Assembly (NCBI RefSeq): GCF_021502585.1
Contig: NZ_JAKFGM010000001.1
Span: 496,001 to 560,000 of the forward strand
Direction of reading: 5' to 3'
DNA from: Sphingomonas cremea
GTDB taxonomy: Bacteria; Pseudomonadota; Alphaproteobacteria; Sphingomonadales; Sphingomonadaceae
Length of the DNA stretch: 64,000 nucleotides
Position numbers and translations under genes: made by a program. The first letter of the stretch is position 1, and the number at the start of each line of letters is the position of its first letter. Positions 55,815-64,000 of this stretch are shown here, in pieces. Below the pieces are notes generated by a model. That model ran no database searches, had not been told where the DNA came from, and saw only the letters and a program-made list of their open reading frames with translations.

Positions 55815-56252
55815 GTGCGGGTGGATTTTTACCAGCTCGGCGCGGCGCCACCCGACGAAGTCGTCGCCAGCATTTCCGGAAAACTGCTCGAGGCCGGGCA
55901 ACGGCTACTGGTCGTTGCCGGCGACGAAGGCACGCTCGCCAGGCTCGATCGCCAATTGTGGGACCAGGGCGCGGCCAGCTTCCTTCCGCACGGACTGGCT
56001 GGTGGAGCGGACGACGCGGCCCAGCCAATATTGTTGTCGACCGGAACCGATGCGCCGAACCTGGCGCGCAATATTCTCATCGCCGACGGCGAATGGCGAG
56101 AGGCTGCGCTGGGATATGACCGCTCATTCTACTTGTTCGATGCGGACACGCTGGAAGGAGCGCGGTTGGCGTGGAAATTACTCGCGGGCCGGGAAGGCGT
56201 CGAGCGCAACTATTGGGCGCTTGAGGATGGCAAGTGGGTCAAGAAGGCCTGA
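55815..56252 (+). CDS. holC: DNA polymerase III subunit chi
   Basis: 145 aa, GTG start. Family wording: RVDFYQLGAAPPDEVVASIS, RLLVVAGDEGTLARLDRQLW, SFLPHGLAGG, and AILLA-type segment ILIADGEWREAALGYDRSFY. Links SSB to the polymerase clamp loader. Located just downstream of pepA, as usual. Confidence 0.92.
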   Translation: MRVDFYQLGAAPPDEVVASISGKLLEAGQRLLVVAGDEGTLARLDRQLWDQGAASFLPHGLAGGADDAAQPILLSTGTDAPNLARNILIADGEWREAALGYDRSFYLFDADTLEGARLAWKLLAGREGVERNYWALEDGKWVKKA

Positions 56253-56324
56253 GCCTTGCCCTTCTCCCACGCTCCGGCTAGTGGCGCGGCCAATCCCAAC
56301 CCCTGACAATCTGGAGCCCTTGCA

Positions 56325-56747
56325 ATGGCGGTTAACCGCACCTTTTCGATCATCAAGCCCGATGCCACCCGCCGCAACTTGACCGGCGCGGTCACCAAGA
56401 TGCTGGAAGATGCGGGCCTGCGCGTCGTCGCTTCGAAGCGCATCCACATGACCCGTGACCAGGCTGAGGGCTTCTATGCCGTCCACAAGGAACGGCCCTT
56501 CTACAATGACCTGTGCACCTTCATGACGTCGGGTCCAGTGGTTGTGCAGGTGCTCGAGGGCGAGGATGCAGTGAAGCTCAACCGCGACGTGATGGGCGCA
56601 ACCAACCCGGCCGACGCCGCGGAAGGCACCATCCGCAAGAGCTATGCCGAGTCGATCGAGGCCAATTCGGTCCACGGATCGGACAGCGATGAAAATGCGG
56701 CGATCGAGATCGCATTCTTCTTCAAGCCGGAAGAAATCGTCGGCTGA
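56325..56747 (+). CDS. ndk: Nucleoside diphosphate kinase
   Basis: 140 aa. Phosphoacceptor His117 in [14 protein letters not shown]-terminal [17 protein letters not shown]. Balances NTP pools using ATP. Followed by a strong terminator. Confidence 0.98.
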   Translation: MAVNRTFSIIKPDATRRNLTGAVTKMLEDAGLRVVASKRIHMTRDQAEGFYAVHKERPFYNDLCTFMTSGPVVVQVLEGEDAVKLNRDVMGATNPADAAEGTIRKSYAESIEANSVHGSDSDENAAIEIAFFFKPEEIVG

Positions 56748-56771
56748 AGCCTTCCTAGGTTCGCAAGGTGA

Positions 56772-56802
56772 GGGCCGTCCGGGCAATCCGGGCGGCCTTT
56801 TC
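56772..56802 (+). terminator. Intrinsic terminator after ndk
   Basis: GGCCGTCCGG pairs with CCGGGCGGCC (one G-T pair) around a short loop, followed by TTTTCC. It also lies just before the converging cardiolipin synthase gene end. Confidence 0.72.
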
Positions 56803-56808
56803 CATGCG

Positions 56809-58251
56809 TCAGAGGATCGGGCTAAGCATGGCCATTCCGTTCTGCCAGAGCCGCGCGGCAAGGCTAAAGTCGGCGATTACTTCCGCGGTGACCAAATCCG
56901 ACTGGGCGATGAACTCGTCCTGGCGAGCACGAATAACCTCTGCGAATGCCGGGTCGGCGAACAGGATATTGTTTTCGAAATTGAGTTCGAAGCTTCGCCT
57001 GTCGAGATTTGCTGAACCGATCAGCCCGACGCTTCGATCGACGACCATCGTCTTGGCGTGGAGCAATCCGCAGCGATACTCCAGGACCTTCACCCCGGCA
57101 TCGATCAAGTCTCCATAATAGCTGCGGCAGGTGGCCGCGACGATCCTGCTGTCGTTGCGCTTGGGCAAGGCAAGTGTGGTGTCGACCCCGCGCCGGGCCG
57201 CGGAGGTCAGCGCATACAGGACCTGTTCGTCGGGGACGAAATAAGGGGTCGTGATGACGAGCTCCCGTCGAGCGGAGTGAATGAGTTCGGCAAAGCAGGA
57301 CGGCATCGCGTCGAAATCGATGGTCGGCCCGGTGCCCAGCACCTGTGCTACGATCGTTCCCGAATCAGGCGCTTCTGCCGGCCACGGCTCCGAAAGGAGG
57401 CCGCTGATGTCGCAGCCGCCTTCGCCCATCCAGTCGGAGACGAACAGGAACTGGCAGTGTCGGGCGGCCGGGCCCACCCATCGCGTCATGATGTCGACCC
57501 ACGGCGCGTAATGAGGTTTTACCCGGAATTCCGGATCGGCGACATTCTGGCTTCCACACCAGGCGATCCGATTGTCGACGATCAACAGCTTGCGGTGATT
57601 GCGCAGGTCGACCCTGCCGCGGATCCAGGTCCAGAGCGGATTGCCGACCGGGAGGGCAACGCGGACATCGACGCCGGCGTTTGCAAGTTCTTGCCAATGC
57701 ACCGACCTGATGAACTGACGCGATCCCAGCGCATCGGCCAGCGCGCGAACGGCGACGCCGCGACCTGCGGCGCGGATGCAAGCGTCCTTGATCTTGCAGC
57801 CGTTCCCGTCGCCTAGCCAGATATAGGTGCAGAGATGGACGCTGCTCGAGGCGGCGTCGATGTCTTCGACCATGGCATCGATGGCCGCATTGCTGTCGGC
57901 GGCAAGCAGCGCGCTATTTCGGCCGGTCGGGCCAAGCCCGTTGATTGAATGGGCAAGGGCAAATGGCGAGACATATGCGCCGTTTGCGAGCGCCTTGACG
58001 CTAGCGGCGTCGGCGGCCGGCCGCGGAAGGCTGGCGTCGATCTCCCGGCCTTTCTGGCGGCGGGAGTAGCTGATGCGGGCTTCGCCGAGGAGCAAATAGG
58101 CGATCAACCCGATTATCGGCACGACGAGGATCACGATCACCCATGCCAGCCGCGACGCCGGCTCTCGATTCGGCCGAAGGATCGCGCGCATCAGCACCGC
58201 GATCTCGGCAATGAGAATCAGCCCGGTAACGATCGCTTGAAACGGCTGCAT
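56809..58251 (-). CDS. cls: Cardiolipin synthase (PLD superfamily)
   Basis: 480 aa. Two N-terminal membrane helices (AIVTGLILIAEIAVLMRAIL, ILVVPIIGLIAYLLLG) and two HKD motifs (NHRKLLIVDNRIAWCGSQN and LHAKTMVVDRSVGLIGSANL). Joins two phosphatidylglycerol molecules. Converges with ndk. Confidence 0.94.
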   Translation of the reverse strand: MQPFQAIVTGLILIAEIAVLMRAILRPNREPASRLAWVIVILVVPIIGLIAYLLLGEARISYSRRQKGREIDASLPRPAADAASVKALANGAYVSPFALAHSINGLGPTGRNSALLAADSNAAIDAMVEDIDAASSSVHLCTYIWLGDGNGCKIKDACIRAAGRGVAVRALADALGSRQFIRSVHWQELANAGVDVRVALPVGNPLWTWIRGRVDLRNHRKLLIVDNRIAWCGSQNVADPEFRVKPHYAPWVDIMTRWVGPAARHCQFLFVSDWMGEGGCDISGLLSEPWPAEAPDSGTIVAQVLGTGPTIDFDAMPSCFAELIHSARRELVITTPYFVPDEQVLYALTSAARRGVDTTLALPKRNDSRIVAATCRSYYGDLIDAGVKVLEYRCGLLHAKTMVVDRSVGLIGSANLDRRSFELNFENNILFADPAFAEVIRARQDEFIAQSDLVTAEVIADFSLAARLWQNGMAMLSPIL

Positions 58252-58305
58252 GCTCGGGTTTGGCGCAATTCCCCGGTCAGCGTCCAGTCATCGTCGTCCC
58301 GTCGA

Positions 58306-59268
58306 TCAAAACTCGTTGGCGATCCGTATCATTTTGGTCAAACGCGCCGGCGCCATCGCTTGCCAGCTGCGCTGAAGCCAATTCATGACATGATCCCAAT
58401 CGACCCGTGGCCGGTCGAGTCTGATCCCGATCCAATCGGACGGTCCATAATAGGCCGGGCGGAAGTAAAGGTCGGGCTCGGCCTCGATCAGCTGCGCCAT
58501 TTCATCCTGGCCGCTGCATTTCACCAGCACCCCGACCGATTCCTCGCCATGGTGCCGATTCCACATGATCGCGAAGAATTTGCTGCTGCTTTGGCTACCG
58601 ACTTTCCAGCCGGGCGATCCATGGCTGGTCTGGTACCGTGATTCGGGAAGGGTAAGGGCGAGTTCGCCGACCTTATTCGAGATCCAGTCGAAATCGCGGG
58701 TGCGGCCTAGATATTGGCCAAGGATCCGAGGATAAAGCTGGTGCTCGGCGACCAAGACCCGTTCGGCCAGCGTATCCGGCGTGTCTCCAGGAAGCACCGC
58801 GACCTGGACCTGGCCAAGTGTTTCTCCGGAATCCAGTTCAGCGGTGACAAGGTGAACCGTCGCGCCCGTGATCCGTTCGCCTGCGTCAAGACAGGCCTGG
58901 TGGGGCTTCAAACCCTTGTGCCTTGGCAGGAGTGAAGGGTGGATATTGACGATCCGGCCCTCCCACCGGGCGAGAAAATCGTCGGGAATGATGCGCATGA
59001 AGCCGGCCAGCGCAACCAGGTCGACGCCGGCCGCTTCAAGGGCGGACTGCAAGCCAGCGAAGAACTGCGTCTTGTCTTTTGCGCTTGGCAGGCGGGCAAT
59101 CGGAACGCCTTCGGCTTCCGCCAAAACCAGCCCGGGTGCGTCGGGCTTGTCGCTTGCAACGACCGCAACCTCATAGGGGCAATCGTCGGCGCGGGCTGCG
59201 TAGATCAGCGCAGCCATGTTCGAGCCGCGGCCAGAGATGAGTACCGCGACCCGGCTGCGTTCATCCAT
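58306..59268 (-). CDS. purN: Phosphoribosylglycinamide formyltransferase fused to an MmcQ/YjbR-like domain
   Basis: 320 aa, longer than usual PurN (~190-220). The first ~205 residues carry [13 protein letters not shown], the catalytic Asn/His/Asp set ([18 protein letters not shown]), and formyl-THF binding. From ~210 the frame continues, without a stop, into a YjbR-like domain ([48 protein letters not shown]). The start at 59268 overlaps the purM stop by 8 bp. Transfers the first formyl group in purine synthesis. Confidence 0.9.
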   Translation of the reverse strand: MDERSRVAVLISGRGSNMAALIYAARADDCPYEVAVVASDKPDAPGLVLAEAEGVPIARLPSAKDKTQFFAGLQSALEAAGVDLVALAGFMRIIPDDFLARWEGRIVNIHPSLLPRHKGLKPHQACLDAGERITGATVHLVTAELDSGETLGQVQVAVLPGDTPDTLAERVLVAEHQLYPRILGQYLGRTRDFDWISNKVGELALTLPESRYQTSHGSPGWKVGSQSSSKFFAIMWNRHHGEESVGVLVKCSGQDEMAQLIEAEPDLYFRPAYYGPSDWIGIRLDRPRVDWDHVMNWLQRSWQAMAPARLTKMIRIANEF

Positions 59269-60352
59269 GGTGAATTGCCGACCAGTCTTCGCGCGCGCTC
59301 CAAGTGCCGGCATCGCCCCTGACGGTGCATCCCATTTCACCGGATTCGATCTGGCCGATTCGGTGGACCTGCTCCCCGGCGGCTTCAAGGCTTGCTGTCA
59401 CGTCGGAGGCGTCTTCGGCGCGGACAATGGCGATCATTCCGATCCCGCAGTTGAAAGTGCGCGCCAATTCGGCCGGCTCGATCGCGCCACCGGCCTGAAG
59501 GAAGGCGAACAGGCGGGGAAGGGGCCAATTGTCGGCATTCACGACGGCATGGGCGCCTTCAGGCAGGACGCGAGGAATATTCTCCAGCAACCCGCCACCG
59601 GTAATATGTGCCAGCGCACTGATCTTCCCTTCGCGGACCAGGGGAAGCAAGCTCTTCACATAGATGCGGGTCGGTTCGAGCAGGATATCGCCGAGCAGCC
59701 GATCCTGATCGAACAGGGCGGGTCGATCGAGCTTCCAGCCGTTGACCTCGATTAGTCGCCGGACCAGCGAGTAGCCGTTCGAATGGACGCCTGAACTAGC
59801 CAGGCCAAGGATCACATTGCCGGGCGCGACCCGATTGCCAGTTAGTGCCTTTGCGCGGTCGACTGCCCCGACGCAGAAGCCGGCAAGGTCATAGTCGCCC
59901 GGCGCATACATGCCGGGCATTTCCGCAGTCTCTCCGCCGATTAGGGCGCAGCCGGCCTGGCGGCATCCTTCGGCGATCGAGGCGACCACCGACGCTGCAA
60001 CCTCATTGTCGAGCTTTGCGGTCGCATAATAGTCGAGGAAGAACAGGGGTTCGGCGCCCTGAACAATCAGGTCGTTGGCGCACATTGCGACGAGGTCGAT
60101 CCCAACGCCGTCATGCTTGCCGGTGTCGATCGCCAGCTTGAGCTTGGTTCCGACGCCGTCATTGGCCGCCACCAGCAGCGGGTCGTCATATCCCGCCGCC
60201 TTGAGGTCGAAGAATCCGCCGAATCCGCCGAGCTCGGCATTGGCGCCGGGCCGAGCGGTGGATTTGGCCAATGGCGCGATGGTTTTCACAAGCGCGTTGC
60301 CAGCGGCAATCGAGACGCCCGCGTCGGCGTAGGTAAGCGGCTTTTCCGTCAT
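59261..60352 (-). CDS. purM: Phosphoribosylformylglycinamidine cyclo-ligase
   Basis: 363 aa. Typical motifs [40 protein letters not shown] and [17 protein letters not shown] 60352 gives the standard N-terminus; the frame extends eight codons upstream. Makes AIR from FGAM. Upstream of purN in the same operon; divergent from the gene at 60415. Confidence 0.97.
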   Translation of the reverse strand: MTEKPLTYADAGVSIAAGNALVKTIAPLAKSTARPGANAELGGFGGFFDLKAAGYDDPLLVAANDGVGTKLKLAIDTGKHDGVGIDLVAMCANDLIVQGAEPLFFLDYYATAKLDNEVAASVVASIAEGCRQAGCALIGGETAEMPGMYAPGDYDLAGFCVGAVDRAKALTGNRVAPGNVILGLASSGVHSNGYSLVRRLIEVNGWKLDRPALFDQDRLLGDILLEPTRIYVKSLLPLVREGKISALAHITGGGLLENIPRVLPEGAHAVVNADNWPLPRLFAFLQAGGAIEPAELARTFNCGIGMIAIVRAEDASDVTASLEAAGEQVHRIGQIESGEMGCTVRGDAGTWSAREDWSAIHHG

Positions 60353-60414
60353 GGAAATGCCGCCTAGCCATATCATGCTTGGATTTCCACGCCATTGTCG
60401 CCAAAAGCCCCCTG

Positions 60415-61647
60415 ATGCTGTTCCGCCGGTCCGCCGCCATCATTGCCGCTGCCTTCCTCGTGCTCGCCGGACTGGGCGGCGCCGTCATTGCCCAGATGGA
60501 GAGCGGGGAGCGCGGAATCCTGCCGATCGACAGTTCGGGCACGCTGGAGATCACCGGCATCCAGGTCGATGTCGGCGGCAAGGATGCCGATAGCGCGCGA
60601 TACGCCGGCTGGCGGATTGCCCAGCGCGAGGGTTTCAAGGCGCTATGGGCCAAGACGAACAAGCGCCCGGCAAGCGAAGCTCCCAACCTATCCGATTCCA
60701 CCCTGGACGGGCTGGTGAGTTCAATCGTCGTCGAGCGCGAGCAGATCGGTCCCAATCGCTATATCGCAACCCTCGGATTGTTGTTCGACCGGGCGCGTGC
60801 TGGCGAACTACTTGGCTTCGCCGGCCAGATAAGGCGGTCGGCGCCAATGCTGCTGATCCCGGTCCTTGTTTCGGGGGGAACCGCAACCAGCGTCGAACTG
60901 CGTAATCCGTGGCAGCGAGCATGGGCCCAGTTCCGGACCTCGCAAAGTCCGATCGATTATGTCCGCGTTAGCGGGCTTGGGGTTGATCCGCTGCTTGTCA
61001 ACGCAGCCCAGACGCGCCGGCCCGGGCGGGGTTGGTGGCGGAATATCCTCGACCTCTATGGCGCCGCCAACATCCTGGTCGCCGAGGTGCGTCTCGACCG
61101 CCTTTATCCGGGCGGGCCGAGCAAGGCGCTGTTCGTTGGAAGATTCGGACCCGACGGAGAGACCATCGGCAGCTTCGAGCTGACCGCCAAGGATGGCAAT
61201 GACCTTCCGCGCATGATGAGCGAGGGCGTTCAGCGGATGGATGACCTTTTTGCCCAGGCGCTGGCGGCAGGGATCGTCCGCGGCGATCCCGACCTCATCA
61301 TCCAGCTGCCCCCGCCGCCCGTTGAAGAGGAAGAGGAAGCGCCGACAGCGCCTGTCATCCAGCCGACGGTCGTGCAGGTGCTCGTCACCGAGCGTGGAGA
61401 TGCGGGCGCAGTGGCGCAGAGCGTCGCTCAAATACGGGGCCTTGCCGGCGTCATCTGGGTCACCCAGGCTGCATTGCCGAATGGAGGCGCCAATCTCTCG
61501 GTCAATTTCCGCGGCGACGCGTCGGCTCTCGGATCGCTACTGACTTCGCGCGGATGGGCGGTCACCAATCGGGGCGGGGTCCTCTATGTCACTCGCGGAG
61601 CTGCGCCAGGCATCGCGCCAGTTCCGCCGCCAGGCCAGTCGCAATGA
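60415..61647 (+). CDS. Exported protein upstream of hdaA, DUF2066-like
   Basis: 410 aa with an N-terminal signal or anchor ([19 protein letters not shown]). The segment [20 protein letters not shown] and [20 protein letters not shown] suggest a DUF2066-type fold. An acidic Pro-rich linker ([15 protein letters not shown]) leads to a C-terminal small domain ([20 protein letters not shown]). Function unknown. ATG 60415 used. Translationally coupled to hdaA (ATGA overlap). Confidence 0.75.
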   Translation: MLFRRSAAIIAAAFLVLAGLGGAVIAQMESGERGILPIDSSGTLEITGIQVDVGGKDADSARYAGWRIAQREGFKALWAKTNKRPASEAPNLSDSTLDGLVSSIVVEREQIGPNRYIATLGLLFDRARAGELLGFAGQIRRSAPMLLIPVLVSGGTATSVELRNPWQRAWAQFRTSQSPIDYVRVSGLGVDPLLVNAAQTRRPGRGWWRNILDLYGAANILVAEVRLDRLYPGGPSKALFVGRFGPDGETIGSFELTAKDGNDLPRMMSEGVQRMDDLFAQALAAGIVRGDPDLIIQLPPPPVEEEEEAPTAPVIQPTVVQVLVTERGDAGAVAQSVAQIRGLAGVIWVTQAALPNGGANLSVNFRGDASALGSLLTSRGWAVTNRGGVLYVTRGAAPGIAPVPPPGQSQ

Positions 61648-62273
61648 AGACGCCCGCGGATCAGATCGCGCTACCGCTCGACTGGCCGCAAGCGCAGGAC
61701 GACAGCCGGTTTATCCTGTCTGAAGCCAATCGCGCGGCGTTCGACCATTTTCGCAACTGGAGCCTGTGGCCCGTAAAGGCGACGATGCTGACGGGGCCGC
61801 GCCGCTCGGGTCGTTCACTACTGGCCCGGGCATTCGTTGCGCGAGTTCGAGGGCGCTTGTTCGAATCGGCCGAGCAACATGACGAGACAGAACTGTTCCA
61901 TGCCTGGAACGCGGCCCAGGATAGCGGTCTTCCGATTGTCATGGTTGTCGACGAAGTACCCCCGGCATGGGAAGTGGCCTTGCCTGACCTTCGAACGCGG
62001 CTGGCGATCACCCCGGTGGCGCGCATAGAGCAGCCTGACGATGCGCTGTTTCGCTCCCTGATTCGCCTGCTGTTCGCCGACCGCGGATTGCACATGCCCG
62101 ATGAAGGCCTCAAATTTATCGGTGAGCGGGTCGAGCGAAGCTATTTGATGGCCGAGCGGGTCGTTGAAGCCATCGATAGATTTGCAATTGCCGAGCGCGC
62201 CCGACTTACCCTTCCGACGATTCGCCGTGCGCTTGGCGAAGGCGGCATCATCGATACCCGAGGTGCGGCATGA
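61644..62273 (+). CDS. hdaA: DnaA-like regulator of initiation (HdaA type)
   Basis: 209 aa, a truncated DnaA-type AAA+ protein without a DNA-binding domain. QIALPLDWP contains the clamp-binding motif, TGPRRSGRSLLARAF the degenerate Walker A, and VVDEVP the Walker B. In Caulobacter the homologue promotes ATP-DnaA hydrolysis after initiation. ATGA-coupled to genes on both sides (60415 gene and ppk). Confidence 0.88.
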   Translation: MKTPADQIALPLDWPQAQDDSRFILSEANRAAFDHFRNWSLWPVKATMLTGPRRSGRSLLARAFVARVRGRLFESAEQHDETELFHAWNAAQDSGLPIVMVVDEVPPAWEVALPDLRTRLAITPVARIEQPDDALFRSLIRLLFADRGLHMPDEGLKFIGERVERSYLMAERVVEAIDRFAIAERARLTLPTIRRALGEGGIIDTRGAA

Positions 62274-64000
62274 CCGTGCAGGGAGAGGCGATCAGGGCCG
62301 CTCCGGCCAGGCTGTTCAACCGTGAGTTGAGCTGGCTAGCCTTCAACCGGCGTGTCTTGGAAGAAGCCACCAATACGGCGCACCCGCTGCTTGAGCGCCT
62401 GCGCTTCCTTTCGATTTCGGGAATCAACCTGGATGAGTTCTTCATGGTCCGGGTCGCGGGCCTTATGGGTCACCAGCTGCAGGGAATTGAGGATTTAAGC
62501 GCAGACGGAATGACCGCAACGCAGCAGCTCGACGCCATCTCGGAGCAAGCTGACTCGCTTGTGGTTGCCCAACAGACGGAGTGGATCCTGCTTCGAGAAG
62601 CCCTGGCCGACGAAGGGTTGCAGGTCATCGGCGAAGATGAGCTGACGGCGACCGAACGCGAATGGCTCGCCGATCATTTTCGCGAACAGATATTGCCCGT
62701 TCTGACGCCCCAGGCAATCGACCCCTCTCACCCGTTCCCGTTCATCCCGAATGGCGGCTTCAGCCTGGTGTTCGACCTAAAGCGAGGGAAGAAGGCCGAA
62801 ACTGTCGTAGAGCTGCTGATGATTCCGCCGACGCTGCCGCGTTTCCTGAAACTTCCCGGCGCGAAGGTTCGATTCATCTCGATCGAAAATACGATCCGCG
62901 CCCATTTCGACCAGCTTTTCCCGGGCTTCGACAAGATCCACGCAGGTGCATTCCGGCTCATCCGCGACAGCGACATCGAGGTTCAGGAAGAAGCGGAGGA
63001 TCTGGTCCGCTACTTCCGCAGCGCCATCAAGCGCCGCCGCCGCGGGCGGGTCATCCGGCTCGAATTCGCAGCCGACACTCCGTCCGACCTCGAGAAGATG
63101 GTCCGAGATGGCCTAAACGCCGATACCGCACTGGTCGTCGAAAGCGCGGGATTTATCGGCATTGCCGACCTGGGCCAATTGGTCGACGTCGATCGGCCCG
63201 ATTTGAAATTCCCGCCCTACACGCCCCGCTTTCCCGAGCGAATCCTGGAGCATGACGGCGACTGTTTCGCCGCCATCAAGGCCAAGGATTTCATCGTTCA
63301 CCACCCCTATGAGAGCTTTGAGGTGGTGGTTGCATTTCTTCGGCAGGCTGCCGAGGATCCGGACGTGGTCGCGATCAAGCAGACGCTTTATCGCGCGGGA
63401 AAGCAATCGGCGATTATCGATGCGCTGGTAGCGGCGGCCGAGGCCGGCAAATCGGTCACTGCCGTCGTCGAGCTGAAAGCCAGGTTCGACGAGGAGCAGA
63501 ACTTGCTCTGGGCAAGCCGTCTCGAACGTGCCGGGGTGCAGGTCATCTACGGTTTCGTCGAATGGAAAACCCACGCCAAAGTGTCGATGGTCATCCGTCG
63601 CGAAGGCGGTGTGATGCGAACCTACTGCCATTTCGGGACCGGCAATTATCACCCGACCACCGCCAAAATTTATACAGACCTCAGCTATTTCACCTCATCG
63701 CGCCGCGCGGCGAGGGATGCCGCCAAGCTGTTCAACCTCACCACGGGATATGTGCAGCCCAAAGGTCTTGAGCTGCTGACGCTCAGCCCGGTCGGCATGC
63801 GCGAGAAGATATTGGCCCTAATCGATGCGGAGATCGCCAACGCGAAAGACGGGCAGCCGTCGGCAATCTGGGCCAAGATGAACAGCCTGGTCGATAACGC
63901 CGTTATCGAAAAGCTATATCAGGCCAGTGAGGCGGGCGTTTCAATCGAGCTTGTCATACGCGGTGTTTGCTGCCTGAGGCCGGGCGTGCCTGGGTTATCC
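62270..64000 (+). CDS. ppk: Polyphosphate kinase 1 (3' end outside window)
   Basis: 577 residues visible, frame open to the end. N-terminal LFNRELSWLAFNRRVLEEA, VELKARFDEEQN, the phosphoacceptor His435 in VEWKTHAKV (same number as in E. coli), and FGTGNYHPTTAKIYTDLSYF. Makes polyphosphate from ATP. Its ATG overlaps the hdaA stop. The second conserved His lies beyond the window. Confidence 0.97.
   Translation, partial: MTVQGEAIRAAPARLFNRELSWLAFNRRVLEEATNTAHPLLERLRFLSISGINLDEFFMVRVAGLMGHQLQGIEDLSADGMTATQQLDAISEQADSLVVAQQTEWILLREALADEGLQVIGEDELTATEREWLADHFREQILPVLTPQAIDPSHPFPFIPNGGFSLVFDLKRGKKAETVVELLMIPPTLPRFLKLPGAKVRFISIENTIRAHFDQLFPGFDKIHAGAFRLIRDSDIEVQEEAEDLVRYFRSAIKRRRRGRVIRLEFAADTPSDLEKMVRDGLNADTALVVESAGFIGIADLGQLVDVDRPDLKFPPYTPRFPERILEHDGDCFAAIKAKDFIVHHPYESFEVVVAFLRQAAEDPDVVAIKQTLYRAGKQSAIIDALVAAAEAGKSVTAVVELKARFDEEQNLLWASRLERAGVQVIYGFVEWKTHAKVSMVIRREGGVMRTYCHFGTGNYHPTTAKIYTDLSYFTSSRRAARDAAKLFNLTTGYVQPKGLELLTLSPVGMREKILALIDAEIANAKDGQPSAIWAKMNSLVDNAVIEKLYQASEAGVSIELVIRGVCCLRPGVPGLS

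Overview
The window is about 64 kb of high-GC chromosomal DNA from an alphaproteobacterium, very probably a member of the Sphingomonadales. Four kinds of evidence support this: the protein sequences (LexA, LptD, PurM, CTP synthase, ATP-dependent PEP carboxykinase); the ChvI-ChvG-HprK-RapZ-EIIA-HPr operon divergent from pckA; a GTTC-N7-GTTC LexA operator of the alphaproteobacterial type; and several small proteins of a kind I associate with sphingomonads. No rRNA, tRNA, CRISPR array, insertion sequence or prophage gene was recognised. Most of the window is core chromosome. ComEC enters at the left edge and polyphosphate kinase runs off the right edge.

Layout. 0-12.8 kb: comEC (partial), a VOC protein, lexA, trpG, a PpiD/SurA-type chaperone, tpiA, secG, pyrG, trxB, a cold-shock-like protein and a HisKA_2 histidine kinase followed by a single-domain response regulator. 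12.8-15.3 kb: an unusual patch of very small genes, five of 53-86 codons plus a membrane protein and two others. Three of them appear to be paralogues. 15.3-18.4 kb: an acyl carrier protein, acyl-CoA ligase and PLP decarboxylase resembling the exosortase-A-associated cassette, without any exosortase in view. 18.3-25 kb: truA, fmt, recR, def, a CocE-type hydrolase, a Cys-rich copper-binding protein and rmuC, which has its own LexA-type box. 25-33 kb: a COG3650/META lipoprotein, a TrmH-like methyltransferase, the PTS/HprK/RapZ/ChvGI operon and pckA.

33-40.8 kb is the most accessory-looking part. It holds unlinked small genes (PH-like membrane protein, PilZ, GFA, CDF transporter, an unknown 388-aa protein, a prolyl oligopeptidase, small membrane or exported proteins). 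Ten copies of a roughly 32-bp inverted-repeat element separate them, all in the same orientation. I saw none of these elements in the rest of the window. 40.8-64 kb returns to housekeeping genes: a DUF885 protein, NfeD/SPFH, a CitE-like lyase, guaB, an RsmB-like methyltransferase, ksgA-pdxA-surA-lptD, pepA-holC-ndk, cardiolipin synthase, purN-purM, a DnaA-regulator homologue (hdaA) and ppk.

Functional links. lptD-surA-pdxA-rsmA is the classical outer-membrane-assembly/ribosome operon. chvI-chvG-hprK-rapZ-EIIA-HPr joins envelope signalling to PTS phosphorylation, and pckA lies divergent from it. purM-purN act in purine synthesis next to hdaA-ppk. LexA probably controls itself and rmuC. The trp locus looks condensed: trpG sits directly between ppiD and lexA, with no trpE, trpD or trpC in view. 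The observations most worth following are the oriented repeat family, the micro-protein cluster with a shared upstream motif, and the isolated exosortase-A-associated trio.
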